Source: Methylophaga thalassica (GTDB taxonomy: Bacteria; Pseudomonadota; Gammaproteobacteria; Nitrosococcales; Methylophagaceae). Taken from it: a stretch of 64,000 nt of DNA. The position numbers were made by a program, and so were the translations under genes. Shown one piece after another: positions 7,929 to 16,103 of this stretch. The stretch lies in NCBI RefSeq assembly GCF_030159795.1, contig NZ_BSND01000003.1, positions 806,001 through 870,000 on the forward strand, written 5' to 3'. Under the pieces are notes generated by a model. It had not been told where the DNA came from. It did not search any database and was given only the letters and a program-made list of their open reading frames with translations. The number at the start of each line of letters is the position of its first letter. The first letter of the stretch is position 1.

Positions 7929-8918
7929 TCAAAGTGTAATAACAATTTTGCCTAACTGATTATTGGCTTCCAGATAGCTATGGGCCGCGACAATATCGTC
8001 AAATTCAAATGTTTTAGCGATAACCGGGCTTAGCTGCGAATGCTTCAACCAGTCAAAGATTTTTTCTTTAGCTTTGTTTAAACGTTCTGGAGCGCTGGTG
8101 AATTCAAATAGCGTGTACCCCCGAATTGTGAGCCCTTTCTGTAATGCGGGGAACAGTGGATAAGGGGTGGGGTCAGCACTTAATGCGCCATATTGAAAGA
8201 TCATTGCTAATGGTGCGCAGGCTTCAGCTAAGGTGTTTAACATCGGGCCGGCAACAGGATCGAAAACGATATTGACACCACGGCCTTCAGTGATCGCCAT
8301 CACCGCATCTACCACATCATCTTGTTCACTGATAATCACGTGCTTAGCCCCTAACTGATGGAGTTGTTCTACCTTTTCAGCTGTTCGGGTCATCGCAATA
8401 GGTGTGGCACCAATCAGGTTACATAATTGTATGGCAGCAATGCCGACACTACTGGATGCGGCTGGGATTAATACATAATCACTGGCTTGCATTTTGGCAA
8501 TATCAATCAAGGCACCATACGCTGTTAAATATTGCATCCACACTGATGTCGCTTGCTGCCAGCTTAAATTCTCCGGGTGATGAGTGACAGCGGTAACTGG
8601 CATATTGGTGACTTCTGCATAAGCACCATATTGGTTCATTGAAAAGTTGGGAATGGTACTGACGGCATCACCAACTTTGATATGTTTGACGTTGTCACCG
8701 ACGGCGGTAACGGTTCCTGAACATTCATAGCCTATACGGGCAGGGAGTTCAGGTGTTTCAAGATATTGGCCACGGCGGAACATTGCCTCAGCACGGTTAA
8801 GACCAATAGCATGGACTTGGATCTGTACTTCATCAGCAGAAGGGGCTGGGACGGTTTCATCAATAATTGATAAAACGGATGGTTCACCTACCTGAGAAAA
8901 TTGAACTGTTTTTGTCAT
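7929..8918 (-). CDS. Zinc-free medium-chain dehydrogenase, NADPH:quinone reductase-like
   Basis: The 329-residue protein has the quinone-reductase layout of the MDR family: an N-terminal GroES-like half (VGEPSVLSIIDETVPAP, NRAEAMFRRGQY, GYECSGTVTAVG) and a Rossmann half (VLIPAASSSVGIAAIQLC, GRGVNIVFDPVAG). The zinc-ligand cysteines of alcohol dehydrogenases are absent. It probably reduces quinones or unsaturated carbonyls with NADPH in the cytoplasm. AAGGAGCGC precedes its ATG. It is placed between yqhD and nemA in the electrophile-response operon. Confidence 0.88.
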   Translation of the reverse strand: MTKTVQFSQVGEPSVLSIIDETVPAPSADEVQIQVHAIGLNRAEAMFRRGQYLETPELPARIGYECSGTVTAVGDNVKHIKVGDAVSTIPNFSMNQYGAYAEVTNMPVTAVTHHPENLSWQQATSVWMQYLTAYGALIDIAKMQASDYVLIPAASSSVGIAAIQLCNLIGATPIAMTRTAEKVEQLHQLGAKHVIISEQDDVVDAVMAITEGRGVNIVFDPVAGPMLNTLAEACAPLAMIFQYGALSADPTPYPLFPALQKGLTIRGYTLFEFTSAPERLNKAKEKIFDWLKHSQLSPVIAKTFEFDDIVAAHSYLEANNQLGKIVITL

Positions 8919-8933
8919 AAAGCGCTCCTTTAT

Positions 8934-10094
8934 TTATAGGCTTGCTTGCAGAATTTGTTGGCTTTTTTTGAGGTCGATATCATTATGTTCGCCAAGCTGG
9001 GTCAGACCATGTTCAGCCAGTTGTTTGATCATCACTGGAATAGCATCAGCATTAATCTGGTAATCACTCAGATGTGTTTTCACACCCATTCGTTCAAAAA
9101 AATCGCGAGTTTTTGTGATCGCCATGTTTATTTTAGTGTCGTCAGTGCCTTCGTTGAGTCCCCAGACACGCTCGGCATACTGTAGTAATTTGGCGGATTT
9201 TTTCTCGCGTTGTTCCTGCAGTACTGTGGGCAATAAAATCGCCAATGTTTGTGCGTGATCCAGCCCATGTAGTGCGGTGATTTCATGACCGATCATGTGA
9301 GTTGCCCAATCCTGAGGAACTCCGGCACCAATCAAGCCGTTTAACGCTAATGTCGCTGTCCACATGAAATTGGCCTGCAGATCGTAATCATTAGGCGACT
9401 CAAGCAGCTTAGGACCAATCTCAATGAGTGTCTGCAATAATCCCTCTGCGAATCGATCCTGCACCATGGCATTAACCGGATAAGTCAGATATTGCTCCAT
9501 GATGTGCGTGAAGGCATCCACTACACCATTCGCCAGTTGTCGTGGTGGCAAAGTATAGGCTTTGGTCGGATCTAAAATAGAAAATACTGGATAGACGAGC
9601 TTACTGCTGAATGCCAGTTTTTCTTGTGTTTCGTAACGTGTGATCACGGAGTTGGCATTCATTTCTGAGCCAGTAGCGGGGAGGGTAAGCACTGAACCAA
9701 ACGGTAATGCCTGGCGAATATTTGTGGCGTGATTCACTAAGATTTCCTGCCATGGGTCACCATCACACTGCACAGCTGCAGCAACAAACTTGGTGCCATC
9801 TATGACAGAACCACCCCCAACAGCTAACAGATAATCCAACTTATTTTGACGAATCTGCTCAACCGCACGCATCAAGGTACTGTAACCAGGATTAGCTTCG
9901 ATACCGCCAAACTCTTCTATATGACGATTACCAAGGGCAGTAATGACTTCGTCTAGGGTGCCGTTTTTTCGTGCACTTTGTCCACCAAACAACACTAAAA
10001 CACGCGCATCTTTCGGCACAAGCTCATCGAGTTGTGCAACCTGACCTTCACCAAAAACAATACGTGTCGGATTATAAAAATTAAAATTATTCAT
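8934..10094 (-). CDS. yqhD: NADPH-dependent aldehyde reductase YqhD (iron-containing alcohol dehydrogenase family)
   Basis: The sequence follows E. coli YqhD closely along its 386 residues. It begins MNNFNFYNPTRIVFGEG, has the nucleotide segment AVGGGSVIDGTKF, the metal region with the GHEITALHGLDHAQTLAI histidines, and the VPQDWATHMIGHE motif. YqhD reduces short-chain aldehydes such as methylglyoxal, acrolein and malondialdehyde with NADPH. It is the first gene after nemR, with a NemR-type operator (10122-10136) about 30 bp before its start, so it should be induced by electrophiles. AAGGTGG serves as ribosome site. Confidence 0.95.
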   Translation of the reverse strand: MNNFNFYNPTRIVFGEGQVAQLDELVPKDARVLVLFGGQSARKNGTLDEVITALGNRHIEEFGGIEANPGYSTLMRAVEQIRQNKLDYLLAVGGGSVIDGTKFVAAAVQCDGDPWQEILVNHATNIRQALPFGSVLTLPATGSEMNANSVITRYETQEKLAFSSKLVYPVFSILDPTKAYTLPPRQLANGVVDAFTHIMEQYLTYPVNAMVQDRFAEGLLQTLIEIGPKLLESPNDYDLQANFMWTATLALNGLIGAGVPQDWATHMIGHEITALHGLDHAQTLAILLPTVLQEQREKKSAKLLQYAERVWGLNEGTDDTKINMAITKTRDFFERMGVKTHLSDYQINADAIPVMIKQLAEHGLTQLGEHNDIDLKKSQQILQASL

Positions 10095-10121
10095 TGCCGT
10101 ACCACCTTAAAAATAGTTTAT

Positions 10122-10136
10122 TAGACCAGTCGTCTT
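10122..10136. promoter_or_regulatory. NemR-type operator upstream of yqhD
   Basis: TAGACCAGTCGTCTT is an inverted repeat TAGAC-N5-GTCT(A/T). The same core, TTAGACCAGTCGTCT, recurs upstream of nemR. It lies between nemR and yqhD and resembles the TAGAC-type palindromes bound by NemR-like TetR proteins. Binding is inferred. Confidence 0.75.
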
Positions 10137-10158
10137 TATTTTGGATAAATAGAGCAGG

Positions 10159-10785
10159 TCACTCGTTATTGTCAGTCAAACCCAGTCTGTTTTGTGTCGC
10201 TTTCATAGCGATTTCAAGCGCAGCGGGTGTGTGATTGACTTTAGTCATCAGCGTCGCGCCTACCCATAGATAATAGATCTCTTGTGTGACTGTTTTAGCA
10301 TCATAATTAGCATTGATTTCGCGTTTATCTATCGCTTCCTGAACACAAACGGAGAGTCGTTCAATGACCTGTTGCGTGCCTTGTTTAAGTGTTAACCGCA
10401 TCGCTTCTGATAGATCTGTTACTTCACCACTTAACTTCACCACAAGGCATCGGTCCATGCTGGTGTCATCACATTGATTGGCTTTCCACTGCTCAAAGTA
10501 GGCGAGCAGACGTTCAACAGCCGGACGCTTATCCGTTTTTAACTGTTTATCCACGGTCGTTATATATTGAGCAAAATAATGCTCTAGCAGCGCGTTGCCA
10601 AACTGTTCCTTGGATTCGAAATAGTGATAAAACGATCCCTTTGGCACATTAGCGGCTTTTAATATTTCATTCAGACCCACGGCAGAAAAGCCTTTCCCAA
10701 GGATAATCTGCTGTGCTGTCGTTAAGATCTGTTGTCTTGTGTCTGTGGTTCGTGTTTTATTTGTCTGTGTCATGGCTATTATCAT
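10159..10785 (-). CDS. nemR: TetR-family electrophile-responsive repressor, NemR-like
   Basis: This is a DNA-binding repressor of about 208 residues. The N-terminal TetR helix-turn-helix is clear (GFSAVGLNEILKAANVPKGSFYHYFESKEQFG). The ligand/redox half contains DRCLVVKLSGEVTDLSEAMR, which aligns with the segment of E. coli NemR holding its redox-sensing Cys106. NemR responds to hypochlorous acid, quinones and methylglyoxal and controls nemA. Operators lie just upstream of this gene and of yqhD, so it probably regulates itself and yqhD-qor-nemA. The start may be ATG 10785 or ATG 10773; neither has a strong ribosome site. Confidence 0.88.
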   Translation of the reverse strand: MIIAMTQTNKTRTTDTRQQILTTAQQIILGKGFSAVGLNEILKAANVPKGSFYHYFESKEQFGNALLEHYFAQYITTVDKQLKTDKRPAVERLLAYFEQWKANQCDDTSMDRCLVVKLSGEVTDLSEAMRLTLKQGTQQVIERLSVCVQEAIDKREINANYDAKTVTQEIYYLWVGATLMTKVNHTPAALEIAMKATQNRLGLTDNNE

Positions 10786-10794
10786 TTCATATAT

Positions 10795-10809
10795 TAGACC
10801 AGTCGTCTA
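10795..10809. promoter_or_regulatory. NemR-type operator upstream of nemR
   Basis: TAGACCAGTCGTCTA is a perfect 5-5-5 inverted repeat, about ten bases before the nemR start. It matches the yqhD operator at 14 of 15 positions. The site would give autoregulation and could also affect the divergent ectoine operon, about 180 bp away. Confidence 0.8.
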
Positions 10810-10990
10810 GTTTGTGTTGAATTCAGATAAAAAGCGTTATTGGAAATATTGGAACAACGCTTGCTTTATCTTTGTCAGAGTTTGAAAGTATTGTAATTGA
10901 CAGCATAAATTACCTATTCAGGTGCTTAGATACTTTCGTTTCATCAAAACATGCACTGTTTTGAGTCAATAAAAAACGCAAAGGAGCAAG

Positions 10991-12154
10991 ATGGCTACCA
11001 TCTGGCAACAAGCGATCAGTCATGCGCAGCAACTGCGTCGACACTTGCACAGTCAACCGGAGCTGGGTTGGCAAGAAGTGCAAACAGCTGAATTGATCCG
11101 CAAACAATTAGATTTACTGGGTATTCTCTGGGAGTCTTGTGCTGAGCTGGGCACTTTAGCAAGACTGAACCCTCACGGTGATAGCAAACCGCATATCGCA
11201 CTGCGCGCTGACATGGATGCGCTGCCTATTACAGAAAAAACACAGCATAGTTGGGTATCTCAGAATACAGGTTGCATGCATGCCTGTGGTCATGATGGTC
11301 ACACAGCAACATTACTGGCAACAGCCGCCTGGTTAAAGTCGGTAGAAGATAAATTACCAGGTCCAGTGACCTTACTGTTTCAGCCAGCAGAAGAGGGCGG
11401 CCATGGCGCCAAAAAGATGATCGATGACGGCGCTTTGCAGGGCATTGATGAAATTTATGGCTGGCATAACTGGCCTGCGATGTCTTTTGGCAAGCTTATT
11501 TGCCCAGATGACATCGTCATGTGCGGGAATGGTACGTTTAGTATTACTTTAACTGGTAAAGGTGGACATGCCAGTCAGCCTGAACTTTGTCGTGATCCTG
11601 TGTTGGCAGCCAGTGCCGTCACTATGGCACTTCAGCAGATCATTAGTCGTCATCTTTCACCGCAACAGGCAGCGGTGGTCAATGTCTCATCTATCGAAGC
11701 CCCGAGTGCGGCCACCGTGATCCCTGATAAGGCGGTATTAGGTGGAAGTATTCGCGTTCCTGACCAAAAAACGCGTGATCTGATCAATCGTCTAATTACC
11801 GAGATAAGCCAACAGACAGCTGCGAGTTATGGTGTGGACTGTGAGGTCAATATCTACCCCCGCTATGAAGCCACTATCAATCATGCTCATCAGGCTTCGA
11901 ATCTGCGTGCCCAGTGGCAGGCGGATCATGGGCTGGCAGGAATGGATACAGACTCCTTAGTGCCTATCATGGCATCTGAGGACTTCAGCTACTACCTGAA
12001 TAAAATCCCCGGCGCATTTGCCTTGATTGGTGCGGATGATGGTCCTGATCATCAATCGGTATGTCACAGTCCTTTATATGACTTTAATGATCAACTAATT
12101 CCTTTAGTTACCCGTCTTTATACGCGTTTGGTCGGTGCGCCTTTGCCTGAATAA
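10991..12154 (+). CDS. doeB2: M20-family amidohydrolase, probable N-acetyl-diaminobutyrate deacetylase
   Basis: The protein (387 residues) has the M20 metallopeptidase fold: ALRADMDALPI, the metal-ligand motif GCMHACGHDGHTA, the catalytic-Glu region FQPAEEGGHGAKKM, and the GKGGHASQP dimerisation segment. Alone it would be called a hippurate/N-acyl-amino-acid hydrolase. The next genes are a diaminobutyrate transaminase, an ectoine hydrolase and a semialdehyde dehydrogenase, so it most likely deacetylates the acetyl-diaminobutyrate released from ectoine (DoeB2 type). AAGGAGCAAG precedes the ATG. It heads the operon. No AstE-like DoeB is present. Confidence 0.8.
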   Translation: MATIWQQAISHAQQLRRHLHSQPELGWQEVQTAELIRKQLDLLGILWESCAELGTLARLNPHGDSKPHIALRADMDALPITEKTQHSWVSQNTGCMHACGHDGHTATLLATAAWLKSVEDKLPGPVTLLFQPAEEGGHGAKKMIDDGALQGIDEIYGWHNWPAMSFGKLICPDDIVMCGNGTFSITLTGKGGHASQPELCRDPVLAASAVTMALQQIISRHLSPQQAAVVNVSSIEAPSAATVIPDKAVLGGSIRVPDQKTRDLINRLITEISQQTAASYGVDCEVNIYPRYEATINHAHQASNLRAQWQADHGLAGMDTDSLVPIMASEDFSYYLNKIPGAFALIGADDGPDHQSVCHSPLYDFNDQLIPLVTRLYTRLVGAPLPE

Positions 12155-12209
12155 CTGACTACATCATTCGCTGTTATAGCAGTGGATATCACTAACCAGG
12201 AGGTAATGA

Positions 12210-13484
12210 ATGAGTATATTTGAACAACGTGAGTCCGGTATCCGTGCGTATTGTCGTGTTTATCCTGTGGTTTTTGATAAAGCCAGTAATGCTAGGCAAA
12301 CCGATGAAGAGGGGAATGAATATATCGATTTCTTTGCCGGTGCCGGTGTCTTGAATTTTGGTCACAATAATGAGCGGATGACTTCGGCTGTGGTGGACTA
12401 TATTCAATCAGGCGGCGTGACTCACGCGCTGGATATGCAAACAACAGCAAAACGTGAGTTTATGGAGAAGTTCGAAAAAACGATTCTTAAACCACGGGGT
12501 ATGACTCACAAAATGCAGTTTGTTGGGCCTACCGGCACCAATGCGGTGGAAGCAGCCATGAAGCTGGCAAGACGCGTAACTTCACGGCAGGAAATAGTCG
12601 CTTTTACTCGTGGCTTTCATGGCATGACGTTGGGCTCTCTGGCTGCAACGGCAAATCGTTATTTTCGTGGTGCTGCTGGTGTCCCGCTAAATCACGTCTC
12701 ACATTATCCCTTTGGCTGTGAAAAAACATGTCAAGGCTGTGAATCAGGCTGTGGCATGTCGGTGTTAGAACACTTGCGTTCGCTGTATCTGGATACATCG
12801 AGTGGTGTGACTCCGCCTGCGGCATTTTTACTTGAAACGATTCAGGCGGAAGGTGGTGTCAATGTTGCCTCCAAAGAATGGCTTCAGGAGTTAGCAAAAC
12901 TAGCTAGGGAAGTAGGTTCTCTGCTGATTATTGATGATATACAGGTTGGCATGGGCCGAACCGGGTCTTTCTTTAGTTTTGATGATATGGATATCGATCC
13001 TGACATCATTTGTATGGCGAAAGGACTTGGCGGCATGGGAACGCCGATGGCGATGAATCTCATAAAACCAGAAGTGGATGAATATTGGGCACCGGGTGAA
13101 CACACTGGTACCTTCCGTGGCCAGAGCCTGTCTTTTGTTGCCGGTAAGGAAGCGCTGACCTATTTTGAAAATGACGATTTGATGGCTGAGGTCAAACAAA
13201 AAGCTGAGAAAATGAATCAGGCATTGGCACCACTGGAAGAAAAATTCGAGCAGGTGCAGATACGTGGTAAGGGCATGATTATCGGTCTGGATGTGACGAC
13301 GGGTGAACGCGCCAAAGCGATTGTTGATGAATGCTTCAAAGCCGGATTATTGATTGCCAGTTGCGGCACTGGCGGACGTGTAGTCAAGCTTATTCCTCCT
13401 TTGACCATACCTGAAGAGGATCTGCAGGCTGGTTTAGATGTTCTGGTACAGACCACATACAAAGTCATGGAGGAAGCGGCATGA
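12210..13484 (+). CDS. doeD: Diaminobutyrate transaminase of ectoine catabolism (EctB-like, class III PLP)
   Basis: The product transfers an amino group from L-2,4-diaminobutyrate, giving aspartate semialdehyde. EctB/DoeD family marks include NEYIDFFAGAGVLNFGHNN, VGPTGTNAVEAAMKLAR and FHGMTLGSLAATANRYFR. The PLP residues are Asp in IIDDIQVGMGRTG and Lys271 in MAKGLGGMG. An unusual Cys cluster sits at residues 170-181 (C-x3-C-x2-C-x3-C). The catabolic role is chosen over ectoine synthesis because ectA and ectC are absent and ectoine hydrolase follows directly (ATGA overlap). An AGGAGGT ribosome site precedes the ATG. Confidence 0.88.
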   Translation: MSIFEQRESGIRAYCRVYPVVFDKASNARQTDEEGNEYIDFFAGAGVLNFGHNNERMTSAVVDYIQSGGVTHALDMQTTAKREFMEKFEKTILKPRGMTHKMQFVGPTGTNAVEAAMKLARRVTSRQEIVAFTRGFHGMTLGSLAATANRYFRGAAGVPLNHVSHYPFGCEKTCQGCESGCGMSVLEHLRSLYLDTSSGVTPPAAFLLETIQAEGGVNVASKEWLQELAKLAREVGSLLIIDDIQVGMGRTGSFFSFDDMDIDPDIICMAKGLGGMGTPMAMNLIKPEVDEYWAPGEHTGTFRGQSLSFVAGKEALTYFENDDLMAEVKQKAEKMNQALAPLEEKFEQVQIRGKGMIIGLDVTTGERAKAIVDECFKAGLLIASCGTGGRVVKLIPPLTIPEEDLQAGLDVLVQTTYKVMEEAA

Positions 13485-14734
13485 GACAACGTGATGATAT
13501 GACCTTTCCCTTTGAGGAATATGAACGTCGCCTGAGTGAATTACGCGTCAGAATTGCTCAACGTCACTTAGATGCTGTGGTGATAACTGATCCAGAAAAT
13601 ATTATGTATATGACGGATTATCAGACCACGGGATATTCCTTCTTTCAAGCCTTAGTCGTGCCGTTAGAGCAGGAACCTTTCATGATTACCCGGGCGATGG
13701 AAGAGTCCAATATTATTGCCCGTACCTGGGTAGAACGGACCCGGCCTTATCCTGACACCGGAGATGCCATTCAAATGCTGGTAGATGCCTTGCGAGAGTT
13801 TGGTTTGTCAGACAAACGCATTGGCTATGAGCGCAACAGTTATTTCTTCCCTGCTTATCAACAGGACTTTATTCACACCACATTAACCGATGGCAAATTA
13901 CTGGATTGTTTTGGCATTGTGGAGCAGGGGCGCATCAGAAAATCTGCAGCAGAGATTGAGTTAATGCATCGTGCCGCTAAAGCCACTGAGGCTGGCATGA
14001 AAGCCGGTCTGGAGGCGGCTAAGGCGGGTGTCACCGAAAATGATATTGGCGCGGCTATCAGTTCAGCTATGTTTAAAGCAGGGGGCGAACCACCAGCAGT
14101 TATGCCGTATGTCACATCGGGCCCACGCACGATGATTGGTCATGCTACGTGGGAAGGACGCACAGTCAAGCCTGAAGAACATGTCTTTCTTGAAGTGGGT
14201 GGCTGTTATCGACGCTATCACACGGCGATGATGCGAACCGTGGTGCTGGGCGAATTATCGGACTCAATGTACAAAGCGCAAGAAACTATGAAAAAAGCGT
14301 TAAGTGCTGTACATGAAACCGTGCAGCCAGGGATGACCGTGTCCGATGTCGATAATATGGTACGTAATATTATTTCAGACAATGACATTGGTGCCCGTCT
14401 CATCACGCGGTCAGGTTATTCCATTGGCATTGCTTTTCCTCCAAGCTGGGATGAAGGCTATATCTGCAGTCTGAAGCAAGGGGAATCTGCCATTCTGGAA
14501 GAAGGAATGACCTTTCATATCATTCCATGGATGTGGGGTGTGGATGGGGACAAAACCTGTGGCATATCTGACACGATCTATGTGACCGAAGATGGCTGTA
14601 AATCCTTTTTCACCATGGATCGCGATTTCACCGTTAAGCCTGAACAAGCCGATAAAACTTTAGTGGATATCAGTGAGGCACGTCAGGCTGAGACAAGCGA
14701 TAAAGCAAAACCGAAAGCTAAACAATCGAAATGA
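13481..14734 (+). CDS. doeA: Ectoine hydrolase (M24 peptidase-like)
   Basis: The enzyme opens the ectoine ring to N-acetyl-L-2,4-diaminobutyrate in the cytoplasm. An N-terminal creatinase-like domain (about 1-160: DAVVITDPENIMYMTDYQT) precedes a pita-bread domain (about 165-400). The normal M24 metal residues are altered: where prolidases have D-x-G...D-x-T-R, this protein reads EVGGCYRRYHTAMMRT. This fits the metal-independent ectoine hydrolases (EutD/DoeA). The C-terminal ~25 residues are Lys/Ala-rich. Its start overlaps the doeD stop (ATGA), so the two are translationally coupled. Confidence 0.88.
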   Translation: MRQRDDMTFPFEEYERRLSELRVRIAQRHLDAVVITDPENIMYMTDYQTTGYSFFQALVVPLEQEPFMITRAMEESNIIARTWVERTRPYPDTGDAIQMLVDALREFGLSDKRIGYERNSYFFPAYQQDFIHTTLTDGKLLDCFGIVEQGRIRKSAAEIELMHRAAKATEAGMKAGLEAAKAGVTENDIGAAISSAMFKAGGEPPAVMPYVTSGPRTMIGHATWEGRTVKPEEHVFLEVGGCYRRYHTAMMRTVVLGELSDSMYKAQETMKKALSAVHETVQPGMTVSDVDNMVRNIISDNDIGARLITRSGYSIGIAFPPSWDEGYICSLKQGESAILEEGMTFHIIPWMWGVDGDKTCGISDTIYVTEDGCKSFFTMDRDFTVKPEQADKTLVDISEARQAETSDKAKPKAKQSK

Positions 14735-14741
14735 GGTGGAG

Positions 14742-16103
14742 ATGTTAACTGCAACGAATCCATATACTGGACAAGAGATTCTTAAGTACGAAGCGTTAAA
14801 TGAACAAGGCGTTAATATCACGATAGCCAAAGCGGTCAATGCCTTTGACTCCTGGCGCACTATGCCTATTCAGCAACGGGCAGAGATTTTAAAATCAGTC
14901 GCTGCTTCACTGCGTAGAAATAAGCCATTACTCAGTAAACTGATGGCAGAAGAAATGGGAAAGCCGGTAAAAGAAGGTGGGCCGGAAGTGGAAAAAGCGG
15001 CCTGGTGTGCAGAATATTACGCTGAACATGCTGAGGCGTATTTAAGTGATGAAAAACTGCCATCTGATGCATCTGAGAGCTATGTTTGTTATCAGCCACT
15101 TGGCACCTTGTTGGGCATCTTACCGTGGAATGCCCCTCTCTGGTTAGCGTTCCGCTATCTCGCTCCTGCCTTGATGGCCGGCAATACTTGTGTGATGAAA
15201 CATGATCCGAATGTACCGGGCTGTGCTCAGGCAATCGAGCAGGTATTTGAGGAAGCCGGTGCTCCAGTAGGGGTGATGGTGAATTTGCCGGTTGAGACAC
15301 CCTTAGTAGAAAAAGCCATTCGTCATCCTGATATTGTGGCTATTTCATTTACGGGGTCGGCAGGAGCAGGGGCTAAAGTCGCTTCAATGGCAGCTTCTGA
15401 AATTAAACCCTCCGTACTGGAACTGGGTGGCAGTGATCCGTTGATTGTGCTGGCGGATGCTGACTTGGATGCCGCCGCAGACGTGGCGACTCTGTCGCGT
15501 ATTATTAATGCTGGACAGTCCTGTATCGCTGCTAAGCGCATTATTATTGAAGCCCCTGTTTATGACGAGTTTATTGATAAATTAAAAACACGTTTGCAAA
15601 AATTAACCATGGGGGACCCTTTAGAAGAATCAACGGATATAGGGCCGATCGCACGTGCTGATTTAAGGGATAATTTGCATCGTCAAGTCACTGAAACCAT
15701 TAATGCCGGTGCTAGTTGCCTATTAGGTGGTGAGATACCAGATGGGAATGGTTTTGCCTATCCGGTCACTTTTCTGGCGGATGTCACAGCGGATATGACG
15801 GCCTTCAGAGAAGAAACCTTTGGTCCGGTGATGTGTGCCATCAAGGCGGAGTCCGCTGAACATGCCTTAGTGCTTGCGAATGACACGGAGTTCGGTCTAG
15901 GTGCGGGTGTCTGGACGGATAATATTGAACTGGCCAAAGATCTTGCCATGAAGATTAATGCAGGACAGGTAGCCATAAATGGTATTGTGAAGACGGATCC
16001 TCGTTTACCGAGTGGTGGCATTAAAAAGTCTGGTTATGGGCGTGAGCTGGGGCCACATGGTATTAAAGAGTTTGTGAATACTAAACAAGTCTGGATCAAA
16101 TAA
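14742..16103 (+). CDS. doeC: Aldehyde dehydrogenase, probable aspartate-semialdehyde dehydrogenase of ectoine catabolism
   Basis: This NAD(P)-dependent aldehyde dehydrogenase of the succinate-semialdehyde branch (about 453 residues) would oxidise aspartate semialdehyde to aspartate. It has the family motifs GILPWNAPLW, FTGSAGAGAKVA, ELGGSDPLIVLADADL and catalytic Cys in NAGQSCIAAKR. Start ATG 14742 is chosen because GAGGTGGAG lies directly upstream, seven bases after the doeA stop. An in-frame ATG at 14673 would overlap doeA by 62 bases. It ends the doe operon and overlaps the convergent PepSY gene by 8 bp. Substrate is inferred from context. Confidence 0.85.
   Translation: MLTATNPYTGQEILKYEALNEQGVNITIAKAVNAFDSWRTMPIQQRAEILKSVAASLRRNKPLLSKLMAEEMGKPVKEGGPEVEKAAWCAEYYAEHAEAYLSDEKLPSDASESYVCYQPLGTLLGILPWNAPLWLAFRYLAPALMAGNTCVMKHDPNVPGCAQAIEQVFEEAGAPVGVMVNLPVETPLVEKAIRHPDIVAISFTGSAGAGAKVASMAASEIKPSVLELGGSDPLIVLADADLDAAADVATLSRIINAGQSCIAAKRIIIEAPVYDEFIDKLKTRLQKLTMGDPLEESTDIGPIARADLRDNLHRQVTETINAGASCLLGGEIPDGNGFAYPVTFLADVTADMTAFREETFGPVMCAIKAESAEHALVLANDTEFGLGAGVWTDNIELAKDLAMKINAGQVAINGIVKTDPRLPSGGIKKSGYGRELGPHGIKEFVNTKQVWIK

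Noticed and set aside
12210-13484. EctB for ectoine biosynthesis
   Set aside because: ectA and ectC are absent. The neighbours are ectoine hydrolase, a deacetylase and a semialdehyde dehydrogenase, so catabolism is more likely.
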